The position numbers were made by a program, and so were the translations under genes. The notes beneath the pieces are model-generated. The model did not search any database, was not told where the DNA came from, and saw only the letters and a program-made list of their open reading frames with translations. Positions 26,101 through 33,806 of a stretch of 64,000 bases of DNA are shown here, in pieces. Within the stretch, counting starts at the first letter, position 1, and every line of letters starts with the position of its first letter. Source of the stretch: an uncultured Treponema sp. (GTDB lineage Bacteria > Spirochaetota > Spirochaetia > Treponematales > Treponemataceae); contig CALINC010000068.1 in the NCBI GenBank assembly GCA_938045195.1, positions 1 to 64,000 on the forward strand, read 5' to 3'.

Positions 26101-28860
26101 TTAAAGGTCAATCTCGGTTACAAGACTGAATTTCCCCATCTTTACTTTTTCTATAGGATGTGCATACTCAACTCCAATCCGTGCAGCACCGTTTATCTCA
26201 ACGGTGAGTTTTCCATAAACGGATTGATAAAAATCGGGCTTTCCTCCGCTTGCCGTATTTAAAAAATTAAGAACTGCTCTATATCCGGCACTTACATTTA
26301 CCCGATTAAAAAATATCGGCAGCCATAAACTTCCCGTTTGAATTTCATAACTGAATAATGTAAGCTCGGTATCAAAACCTAAACCGTAAAAGTTTTTCCC
26401 GGACGGCACGGAATAGGATTTATTGACACCGGCATATTCTTTCATCTCGGGCAAAAAAGTTTCCATTCCCACAAAGGCAGAATTCCCGAAAAAAGCATAC
26501 CGCCCTGCAATGGGGTTAACAAAAGCATTATGCCCTGTATATGAACTTATTTTTAAATTCAGTGGCACCACAGGTGTTTTAAACGCAGCCAAAGCCTGTA
26601 GTACAATGCCGTTTGTTTTTGATTTTAAGTGCAGTCCATGTCTTATGCCTAACACCACAAGTGCCGACGAAGTATTTTTTGCAAAAAAATTAGTACTAAG
26701 TCTGGATTTGGTTTTTTCATAAATATATCCGAGTGTCAATCCTTCCGATAAAACAGTATCTGAAAGTGCATAGTTATAAAGCGTTTTTACCTTATCGAAA
26801 TTTTTAGGGAAAAAACTAAAAGCTTCAAATGACATTCCGGCACTTAAAAGAAATGCATGGTAAACGGATTTTGTAGGAATTACTAAATCCGATTTTAGCG
26901 TAATACCCGCTCTTCTATATTTAAATTCGTTATTTATATCATAAACATTAAGCGTGAAATTAGCAGGCTTTGAATTAACTTGAAAAGTAAATTCAGGCTG
27001 ATAAAAAAACGGTTTAAAATAAAACACCGAAGATGCGGAAAATTCTAAAAGCTCGGAAGCATCAAGTCCCGATAAATTGAGACCAAGCCCGTACTGCCCT
27101 AATTTTCTAAAATCTGCCGGAATTTTTATCACGGGAAAAGGAGAAACCCGCCATAGCCAAGAAAAATAATTATATTTCTTTGCATGTAATATATCAAATT
27201 TCGGAGCTTTGCTTACAGTATTTTCAGTAGAAGCGGTAAAATCTACCGTATGTGCTTCGCTATTTTCAAATTCGGTTTCTTTTATCTTGTATATCGAATT
27301 ATATTTTGCATGAAGACCTATATAAAAAACATCCTGCGGTTCTTTTTGTTGAAGCACAACAGGAAAAAATATTCCGCCTGAAATATCTTTATTTAAAATT
27401 TTAAGAACCCCTGTCTTTACATTATAAAGAGCGGAGCGGTAAAGCATATTTTTTCCTGCCCATGAAAAAGACAAGATAGGTTCTTCTTGAGAATTATTTG
27501 TTTGCAAATACCGTATTGCCGTAAGAGGTGTTTTAAATTCTATCTTTTTAATTTCTTTTGAAACAGTATCAATAATTAAAATATCCCGTTCAATTCCATT
27601 GGCTGCTATAAATGCTATTTTATCTTTACCGGCAAAAACGGGATTATAAATTGCGGAATACTGTTTCCCCGGTCCTGAGGAAAATAAAATTTCTTTTTTT
27701 CTCGAGGCTTTCTCATTTATCAAAATGAGATCAGCAGATTGACCGTTTACCTCAATGCCGCAAATTTTATTTGCACTGCAAAACGAAGCGTAACGCAGAG
27801 AAAAATATTCTTTACCGGTAAATTTTCCGCTTTGCATATCAAATACGGCAGAGCGGAATTTTTCTCCTTTTATGGTTTCGATGGTATCGGTTACCAAAAA
27901 ATATTTCCCATCCTGCGAAAAACTTAAATGAGAAAGCGTAGAATTTGCGTTAAACAGTTTTTTTGATTTTCCGTCAGCAGTATAAAAGACAACTTCTTTT
28001 TTGGAAAAATCAAAGCAGGCAAACCCGTTTGAAGTTGAGGCGGTAACATTATATCCCGATTTATTTGTTTTATCCGAAAATAAAATAGGATTGAGCGCGT
28101 CTTGCGGAAAATAAATGGACTCTATAAAGTTATCCCATAGGACATCCAGTTTTTTATTAAATATTTTTTTTGTCTTCCCTTTGGGAAAAAGAGAAAAAGA
28201 GGCCTGCCAATATTGGGCGTATGTTTCGGAACCGTAAATTTTTTGTAAATAGCCGGCAAAACCCGCTCCGTAAATATATCCCCAAAAAGCTCCGGGATAT
28301 ACGTCTCTCTGTCCTGCAGCTTGTGTCCAAGAAGGAGATTCGCCGTCTAATCTGCCCTGCATAAAATGATGCATTATTAAGGGGTCATGTAAACGCCCTT
28401 GAATTCCGTCGGAACTTTCATACAAAACAGCAACACCTTCCGTAAATGAAAGAGGTAAAAGCGGATAAAAATATTTAAGCGAAATTGCATGAGTTAGCTC
28501 ATGATAAAAAACTTTAAGAATAATATCTGAAAAACAGGTAAGCTCTCCTTCGGCAGGAGTTGTATCGAATAATACTATACGTCTATAAGGAGATTTAGTA
28601 AAATACCCGTTTAAGTATTCTTTATTGGGGACTATATATACGGGCATTCTGTCTATCTTTTTTCTATTAAAACGCGAAGAAATTTCTTCAGCAAAAGAGT
28701 CGGCATGTTCTGCAATAAGAGCGGCAGAAACTTCCGAGCTTTTTGCATAAATAATATCAAAATACTGTGTCTTATGAACAAGTAAAGTTTCGGCAGATAC
28801 TCGTATACCGGTGAAAGTAAACAAAAACAAAAAAAGAAATTTATTTAAATTTATCTTCAT
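26101..28860 (-). CDS. exported HExxH protein with beta-propeller and C-terminal outer-membrane-barrel-like domain
   Basis: 919 residues from ATG 28860 (MKINLNKFLFLFLF, a proper signal peptide); an upstream ATG would put six odd residues ahead of it. The zinc-protease motif HELTH is at 120-124 within a peptidase-MA-like domain. Residues about 270-540 show WD40/TolB-like propeller strands, for example LSHLSFSQDGKYFLVTDT. The C-terminal 350 residues alternate Gly and aromatic strands and end in a hydrophobic residue (LVTEIDL), as outer-membrane barrels do. Role unknown: protease or protein-binding barrel. The promoter at 28870-28898 would give an almost leaderless mRNA. Confidence 0.75.
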   Translation of the reverse strand: MKINLNKFLFLFLFTFTGIRVSAETLLVHKTQYFDIIYAKSSEVSAALIAEHADSFAEEISSRFNRKKIDRMPVYIVPNKEYLNGYFTKSPYRRIVLFDTTPAEGELTCFSDIILKVFYHELTHAISLKYFYPLLPLSFTEGVAVLYESSDGIQGRLHDPLIMHHFMQGRLDGESPSWTQAAGQRDVYPGAFWGYIYGAGFAGYLQKIYGSETYAQYWQASFSLFPKGKTKKIFNKKLDVLWDNFIESIYFPQDALNPILFSDKTNKSGYNVTASTSNGFACFDFSKKEVVFYTADGKSKKLFNANSTLSHLSFSQDGKYFLVTDTIETIKGEKFRSAVFDMQSGKFTGKEYFSLRYASFCSANKICGIEVNGQSADLILINEKASRKKEILFSSGPGKQYSAIYNPVFAGKDKIAFIAANGIERDILIIDTVSKEIKKIEFKTPLTAIRYLQTNNSQEEPILSFSWAGKNMLYRSALYNVKTGVLKILNKDISGGIFFPVVLQQKEPQDVFYIGLHAKYNSIYKIKETEFENSEAHTVDFTASTENTVSKAPKFDILHAKKYNYFSWLWRVSPFPVIKIPADFRKLGQYGLGLNLSGLDASELLEFSASSVFYFKPFFYQPEFTFQVNSKPANFTLNVYDINNEFKYRRAGITLKSDLVIPTKSVYHAFLLSAGMSFEAFSFFPKNFDKVKTLYNYALSDTVLSEGLTLGYIYEKTKSRLSTNFFAKNTSSALVVLGIRHGLHLKSKTNGIVLQALAAFKTPVVPLNLKISSYTGHNAFVNPIAGRYAFFGNSAFVGMETFLPEMKEYAGVNKSYSVPSGKNFYGLGFDTELTLFSYEIQTGSLWLPIFFNRVNVSAGYRAVLNFLNTASGGKPDFYQSVYGKLTVEINGAARIGVEYAHPIEKVKMGKFSLVTEIDL

Positions 28861-28869
28861 AATACAAGC

Positions 28870-28898
28870 AGTATGCAATAAAATAATTAAGCTGTCAA
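28870..28898 (-). promoter_or_regulatory. near-consensus promoter giving an almost leaderless message
   Basis: On the minus strand: TTGACA (28898-28893), a 17-nt spacer and CATACT (28875-28870). The start site would fall about 3 bases before ATG 28860, which has no Shine-Dalgarno. The -35 lies in the last codons of the upstream gene, so coincidence is possible. Confidence 0.5.
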
Positions 28899-29297
28899 GT
28901 CTAAAATCACCGCCGGCATGGGAGTTCCTCCATAACCGATATTTTCGGTTTGTATAATCGTCCTTTTTATTTCTTCATGATAATAATTTATAAGAGAATC
29001 AAGACCGGTTTCATTCATTTCAGCGTAAAGTTTTTCTGTTCCCGATGTTGCGAGAGCTTGTTTTTCCGCTTCATTTGTTTTCATAGAAACAAGCTGGTCT
29101 ATTATTGAATTTAAAATTCTGAGTTTATCAATACTTACTCCGTCTCGCCCGTTTTTTTCGGCAAAGCCGGAAACATATTTAAAATGCGAATATAGAACCT
29201 GATTTCCTGGAACCGGAAAATACGCTTTTCCTCCGGATGATATTTTAGGCATTGCCATATAAGAGATTGCTTGAAGTTGAGAACTATTTGAAACCAT
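28887..29297 (-). CDS. small hypothetical protein
   Basis: 136 residues from ATG 29297 (MVSNSSQLQAISY). A TTG-started longer version to 29381 would add a hydrophobic stretch without a ribosome-binding site and is less likely, though it cannot be excluded. The body is helical (LRILNSIIDQLVSMKTNEAEKQALA), with an N-terminal segment of mixed Gly/Pro/Tyr and a Gly/Pro-rich C-terminus (YGGTPMPAVI). No family recognised. It stands 99 bp after rsgA on the same strand, and its last codons contain the -35 of the next gene. Confidence 0.55.
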   Translation of the reverse strand: MVSNSSQLQAISYMAMPKISSGGKAYFPVPGNQVLYSHFKYVSGFAEKNGRDGVSIDKLRILNSIIDQLVSMKTNEAEKQALATSGTEKLYAEMNETGLDSLINYYHEEIKRTIIQTENIGYGGTPMPAVILDLTA

Positions 29298-29396
29298 ACA
29301 TACACCGCCTGTAAAACAAAAAATCTCTGATATAAGTATCGGTATAATATATATGGGCTTTAGAAAAGATGTTCTCGCCAACTAACAGACAGCCGA

Positions 29397-30329
29397 TTAT
29401 TTTGAAATTTCTTCCTTTAACAACTGCCAGCCCGTATATCGGTCAGGATGGATTTCGCCATTTTTTACAGCCTCCAAAACGGCACAGCCTTGCTCATGAG
29501 TGTGAGAACAGGAAAGCCCGAATTTACACATTCCAAGCAATTTTTCAATTTCAGGAAAATAAAGGGCTGCTTCTTCCTTATGTATTCCCCAAACCGAAAA
29601 ATTGCGGACACCGGGTGTATCTATGATATGCAATATATGTTCATCACCGCTTAAATCTTTTACTTTAATTTTTAGAAAAAGCCCTTGAGTTGTCGTGTGA
29701 GTACCTCTGTCATACTTATCGGAAATTTCTGCAGTACGCAAATGTAAGCCGGGCGAAATTGAATTTAACAAACTACTCTTCCCTACTCCGGACTGTCCGG
29801 CAAAAACTGCCGTTAAACCGTCCAATCTTTTAATTAAAGAATCAATTCCGTCTTTTGTTTTTGCCGAAACACAAAGCACTTCATACCCAAGTCTTTTCCA
29901 ATCTTCAATGCGTTCTGCTGCATCGAAAGAAATTCCCAAATCGCATTTATTTATAAGAATAAGCGGCGTAATATGCTGAATGCCGGCTTGAACCAAAAGG
30001 CGGTCAATAAAACGCGGCCTAAACGGAGGGTTTGCAGCAGAAGAAACACATAAGAGCACATCTACATTTGCGGCAAGCAGCTGCGGTGAATTCAATTTCG
30101 GATTTTTGCGTAAAAAACAATTTTTACGTTCTGTTACATCCAAGATTATGCCCTCATCTTGAGAATGAATATCCGGTTCGATGTATACAAAATCCCCTAC
30201 GGCGAGCGGATTATAAAACCCCTCACATGACTTTAAAACTTTTCCTTTAATTGTACATGTGCGTATTATACCGTCTTCACATTCTACGGAAAAAAAATTA
30301 TTTGTTCCTTTTAAAATTAAGCCTTTCAT
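29397..30329 (-). CDS. rsgA: ribosome small-subunit-dependent GTPase A
   Basis: 310 residues. It matures the 30S subunit late in assembly, and its GTPase is activated by the ribosome. An OB-fold at 1-65 is followed by the circularly permuted G domain: G4 INKCDL comes before G1 GQSGVGKSSLLNSI and G3 DTPGVR. The C-terminal zinc knuckle is CKFGLSCSHTHEQGC. The ATG follows the murI stop TAA with no base between, so the two are translated together. Confidence 0.95.
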   Translation of the reverse strand: MKGLILKGTNNFFSVECEDGIIRTCTIKGKVLKSCEGFYNPLAVGDFVYIEPDIHSQDEGIILDVTERKNCFLRKNPKLNSPQLLAANVDVLLCVSSAANPPFRPRFIDRLLVQAGIQHITPLILINKCDLGISFDAAERIEDWKRLGYEVLCVSAKTKDGIDSLIKRLDGLTAVFAGQSGVGKSSLLNSISPGLHLRTAEISDKYDRGTHTTTQGLFLKIKVKDLSGDEHILHIIDTPGVRNFSVWGIHKEEAALYFPEIEKLLGMCKFGLSCSHTHEQGCAVLEAVKNGEIHPDRYTGWQLLKEEISK

Positions 30330-31133
30330 TTAATGTAAATACTCCAATTGCATATTAAAAATATTTGCATAAATGGAATATATGTTTTCAATGCTTTTAT
30401 TTTTTTCAGCTGTAATAAAAAACCTATCTTTTGAAGTTTTTTTATATTCAATACTAAACGGTGAAATTTTTAAAGCTTGGTTTACCACACCGTCAAGAGA
30501 ATCTACAATTTGAATATCGGGCGAACACATTTTAACAAATACATCACGCAGATGTAAAAAATGAGTACAGCCCAAAACCGCCGTATCCGCACCCACCGCT
30601 TTAAAAAATTCTATTGCCGGTAAAACGGCGTTTTGTTTTTTCGTATCAGATGCCGTTAATAAATTTTCTTCAATTTTTTTTACTAGCACCGAATCCGCAC
30701 GCATAAAAAAATTACACTGTCCTCCGAATTCTTCAATGAGTTTTTGCGTATACATATCATTGACGGTACGTTCTGTTGCAAGCACGGCAATTTTTTTATT
30801 TTTACTTACGGAAGCGGCCGGTTTAATTGCCGGAACAGTGCCTACAAACGGAACCGAAAATTCTTTTCGTAAACTTGCAAGTGCCGAAACCGAAATCGTA
30901 TTGCATGCAATAATAATTACTTGCGGGTTTATTGCCGTAATAATCTTACGTACGGTTTCTTTGCTTAAAGCAATAACTTCATCTAACGTTTTTTCTCCGT
31001 AGGGGAAATTTTTTATATCTGCAATATATGCGCAAGCGGCTTCGGGACATAAGCCTGTTAAATGCTTATAATACGGAAGCCCCCCGATACCGGAATCCAA
31101 AAAAGCATACTGCACATTATGTATATTATTCAA
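30330..31133 (-). CDS. murI: glutamate racemase
   Basis: 267 residues from a TTG start with AGGGGA 7 nt upstream. It makes D-glutamate for peptidoglycan. Motifs include the N-terminal FLDSGIGGLPYYK with the catalytic-side Asp/Ser, IACNTIS with the first catalytic Cys, and VLGCTHFLHL with the second. Length matches the family. rsgA begins immediately after the stop codon. Stop-start fusion of peptidoglycan and ribosome genes is typical of operon packing, with no functional link shown. Confidence 0.93.
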   Translation of the reverse strand: MNNIHNVQYAFLDSGIGGLPYYKHLTGLCPEAACAYIADIKNFPYGEKTLDEVIALSKETVRKIITAINPQVIIIACNTISVSALASLRKEFSVPFVGTVPAIKPAASVSKNKKIAVLATERTVNDMYTQKLIEEFGGQCNFFMRADSVLVKKIEENLLTASDTKKQNAVLPAIEFFKAVGADTAVLGCTHFLHLRDVFVKMCSPDIQIVDSLDGVVNQALKISPFSIEYKKTSKDRFFITAEKNKSIENIYSIYANIFNMQLEYLH

Positions 31134-31224
31134 AATATAATCCCCTATCTTTAACCGTTAAAATTACTTTATAACCGGATTTGTTTTCTTCAATTTCATA
31201 CAAGCTGTTTCAAGATAAATTCTT

Positions 31225-32028
31225 TTACGCGAACAAATGAGTAAAACGCTTCGACAACGGAGTATGTATGGTAATATGTTCATAAAAATTTTTCATAAGA
31301 TTTACAGTTACATCAATAGAACCGTTGAAGAGCGAAAAAAGCTCTTGATTTGTAATGATACTTTTAGGATTTGATATATTCCGCATAATATGTCCTTGAA
31401 ACGAATTATATAAACCCGTTATTTTTAACAAACCGAATTTTAAATTTTGCGAGATTTTATTGGGTGCATAAAAAAAACGCTTTCCCCATTTAAAACTTAC
31501 AAACGCCTCATAAACCTCTTCCGGCGTTATAGACGGCAAAAGTCCCGAATATATATGTGCAACGGCTTTTGCTTCCGTCTTCGTAATTGAAATAATTTTA
31601 TGGGCTTTATATTTTAATGCCGGTATATTATTATGATTCAATAAAAATTTGTCAAATTCAATTTCCATTTCGGCATGATCAAAATTCATCTCTTTAACCA
31701 TTTTATTTATGTAAGGATGCGCAGTACTATCCAAACCGAAATGCCCTATACAGCCCATCATATACGAAAATTCATCCGTAAAGGATTTTATTTCAATTTT
31801 CTTTAAAACCGAATCCAAAAAATCGGAACCGCTCATGTGATGCACTGTTCCAGCAAGATGCATAACGGGATTTTCCTTAGTCTTCAATGGTTTATAAAAA
31901 TATAAAAAATCCGGCCCTTGCAAAGCAAGATTATATAATTTTCTGTTTGAAACCAAATCGGCAATATTTTTAGGCAAAAGTTCAAAAACTTTTTGCCCCT
32001 GCAAATAATGAGCATAAAAATCAGGCAT
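31225..32028 (-). CDS. zinc-dependent phospholipase C-family protein
   Basis: 267 residues. It begins MPDFYAHYLQGQKVFELL, with no signal peptide, and carries the family's metal-ligand regions ALQGPDFLYF, GTVHHMSGSDFL and MGCIGHFGLDSTAHPYI. The His and Asp residues fit the zinc-dependent phospholipase C fold. Many bacterial members of this family are cytoplasmic and of unproven activity. GGAGGAA lies about 6 nt before the ATG. It diverges from sdaAB, with 122 bp between. Confidence 0.8.
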   Translation of the reverse strand: MPDFYAHYLQGQKVFELLPKNIADLVSNRKLYNLALQGPDFLYFYKPLKTKENPVMHLAGTVHHMSGSDFLDSVLKKIEIKSFTDEFSYMMGCIGHFGLDSTAHPYINKMVKEMNFDHAEMEIEFDKFLLNHNNIPALKYKAHKIISITKTEAKAVAHIYSGLLPSITPEEVYEAFVSFKWGKRFFYAPNKISQNLKFGLLKITGLYNSFQGHIMRNISNPKSIITNQELFSLFNGSIDVTVNLMKNFYEHITIHTPLSKRFTHLFA

Positions 32029-32110
32029 ACCATTCCTCCAAGTTTAGAAGAATATTTTAATGCGGATATTAAATAAATTCAAGAGTAAACTCATTATAAA
32101 AATTGAATAC

Positions 32111-32139
32111 TTGACCCGTGTATTTTTTTTTACTATAAT
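32111..32139 (+). promoter_or_regulatory. near-consensus promoter of the serine dehydratase operon
   Basis: TTGACC (32111-32116), 17-nt spacer, TATAAT (32134-32139). The start codon ATG is at 32151, so transcription would begin about 5 bases before it and leave no room for a Shine-Dalgarno; none is present. Confidence 0.85.
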
Positions 32140-32150
32140 GCACTTTACTT

Positions 32151-32813
32151 ATGGATATTTTTGATATCATCGGACCTTCAATGATAGGGCCTTCAAGTTC
32201 TCATACGGCAGGTGCTGTACGTATCGGATATTTAACGCGAGTACTGTTGGCTGAACCTGCAATCGAAGCCGATGTATATTTCCATGGTTCGTTCGCTTAC
32301 ACCTATAAAGGACACGGAACCGATAGAGCCATTGCAGCAGGTCTTATGGGAATGAAACCCGATAATGAGCGCATACGAAACAGCCTTGCCCTTGCAAAGG
32401 AACAAGGTTTAAATATTAGATTTGAATCTATAGATATTCCGGACGCACATCCAAATACCGCTTTAATTAATGTTACCGGAATTGACGGAAAAAAATTATC
32501 CGTACAAGGTTCATCAATAGGCGGCGGAAATATTGTTATTACAAAAATTGACGGAAAACCCGTAGAAATTACCGGAAAAAACCCTACCCTCGTTGTAGAA
32601 TACAGCGATATTCCCGGCAGAATCGCCGCTATCACTTCCGTAACAGCTCAACACAGAATAAATATTTCGCAAATTCACATAGGGCGGGATCATCGCGGCG
32701 GAACCGCAACTATGTGCCTGCAAATGGACGGTCTTACCGTAGACAGTACCTTAAAAGAAGATATGCTTAAAATAGACCACATCAGCAGTGTTATCCTCAT
32801 TCAGCCCGTTTAA
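32151..32813 (+). CDS. sdaAB: L-serine dehydratase, beta subunit
   Basis: 220 residues. With the alpha subunit it converts L-serine to pyruvate and ammonia through a [4Fe-4S] centre. The N-terminus IIGPSMIGPSSSHTAGAVRIG is the family signature. The C-terminal 75 residues form an ACT domain (DIPGRIAAITSVTAQHRINISQI), typically binding the amino acid as an effector. sdaAA follows by 17 bp. Because the promoter sits so near, the message may be leaderless. Confidence 0.93.
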   Translation: MDIFDIIGPSMIGPSSSHTAGAVRIGYLTRVLLAEPAIEADVYFHGSFAYTYKGHGTDRAIAAGLMGMKPDNERIRNSLALAKEQGLNIRFESIDIPDAHPNTALINVTGIDGKKLSVQGSSIGGGNIVITKIDGKPVEITGKNPTLVVEYSDIPGRIAAITSVTAQHRINISQIHIGRDHRGGTATMCLQMDGLTVDSTLKEDMLKIDHISSVILIQPV

Positions 32814-32830
32814 AAGATGGAGTACATATT

Positions 32831-33709
32831 ATGGAGTATAAATCAATAGAAGAACTGATAAACACGGCACTTAAACAAAACTTACGTATTTCCGATATTA
32901 TTTTAAAAGATCAAAGTGAATCTCTTGAAGAAACCGAAGAAAAATGCTTTGAAAGAATGGCTGCCCATTTAAATGTTATGATGGATGCCATCGAAAAGGG
33001 GACAAATCCTGACATACGCTCTACAAGCGGTCTAACCGGCGGTGATGCCTATAAAATTTATGAACGTTCAGAAAACGGAACTGCACTTTGCGGACCGCTT
33101 TTAGCAAATGGAATACGGATGGCTATGGCTGTATCGGAACTCAATGCGTCGATGGGAAAAATAGTTGCGGCTCCTACAGCGGGTTCCTGCGGAATTTTAC
33201 CCGGAGCAATCGGTGCCGTATTAAAGGTCAAAAACGTAAAAAAAGAGGATGCCGTTATGGCCCTTTTTACGGCGGGAGCGATAGGAATGGTGATCGCAAA
33301 TACTGCTTCAATCTCCGGAGCGGAAGGCGGCTGCCAAGCCGAATGCGGTTCCGCCTCGGCAATGGCGGCAGGTGCTGTTGTAGAGCTTTGCGGCGGAAGC
33401 CCTGATATGGTCGCTTCTGCAACAGCCATTGCGTTAAAGTGCATTTTGGGGCTGGTTTGCGATCCCGTTGCAGGACTGGTAGAAGTCCCTTGCGTAAAAC
33501 GGAATGCCTCCGGCGTTAGTCTTGCATTTACTGCCGCAGAACTTGCGCTTGCAGGCATAAAAAGCGTTATTCCTGTCGATGAAGTTATTCTTACAATGAA
33601 AAAAGTGGGAGATACACTTCCTTCTTCACTTCGAGAAACTGCAGAAGGAGGACTTGCCTGCACCCCTACAGGAAAAATACTGCAGAAAAAAATTTTCGGC
33701 ATAAGATGA
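32831..33709 (+). CDS. sdaAA: L-serine dehydratase, alpha (iron-sulfur) subunit
   Basis: 292 residues. It carries the catalytic iron-sulfur centre; cluster Cys residues are in TAGSCGILPG, GCQAECGSASAMA and CDPVAGLVEVPCVKRN. The two-gene organisation is the one seen in Firmicutes and spirochaetes. Serine catabolism to pyruvate fits an amino-acid-fermenting host. The start is ATG 32831, with no strong Shine-Dalgarno. Confidence 0.93.
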   Translation: MEYKSIEELINTALKQNLRISDIILKDQSESLEETEEKCFERMAAHLNVMMDAIEKGTNPDIRSTSGLTGGDAYKIYERSENGTALCGPLLANGIRMAMAVSELNASMGKIVAAPTAGSCGILPGAIGAVLKVKNVKKEDAVMALFTAGAIGMVIANTASISGAEGGCQAECGSASAMAAGAVVELCGGSPDMVASATAIALKCILGLVCDPVAGLVEVPCVKRNASGVSLAFTAAELALAGIKSVIPVDEVILTMKKVGDTLPSSLRETAEGGLACTPTGKILQKKIFGIR

Positions 33710-33723
33710 AAAATTACCATTCA

Positions 33724-33752
33724 TTGTACAATCTTTCAATTTATGCTATAAA
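33724..33752 (+). promoter_or_regulatory. promoter of the large TPR gene
   Basis: TTGTAC (33724-33729), 17-nt spacer, TATAAA (33747-33752). The gene starts 55 nt downstream with AGGA about 5 nt before its ATG. Confidence 0.6.
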
Positions 33753-33806
33753 TATCAAGTCTTATTAAAAAACGCCGAAAATAACAGGAGAGGTGTCGGT
33801 AGGAAT

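Noticed and set aside
29298..29381. Hydrophobic N-terminal extension of the 136-residue protein
   Set aside because: It starts at a TTG with no ribosome-binding site; ATG 29297 gives a sensible N-terminus. Not fully excluded.
33058..33720. Long antisense frame opposite sdaAA
   Set aside because: Codon-bias shadow of a GC-rich gene: low-complexity Ala/Pro/Ser and no ribosome-binding site.
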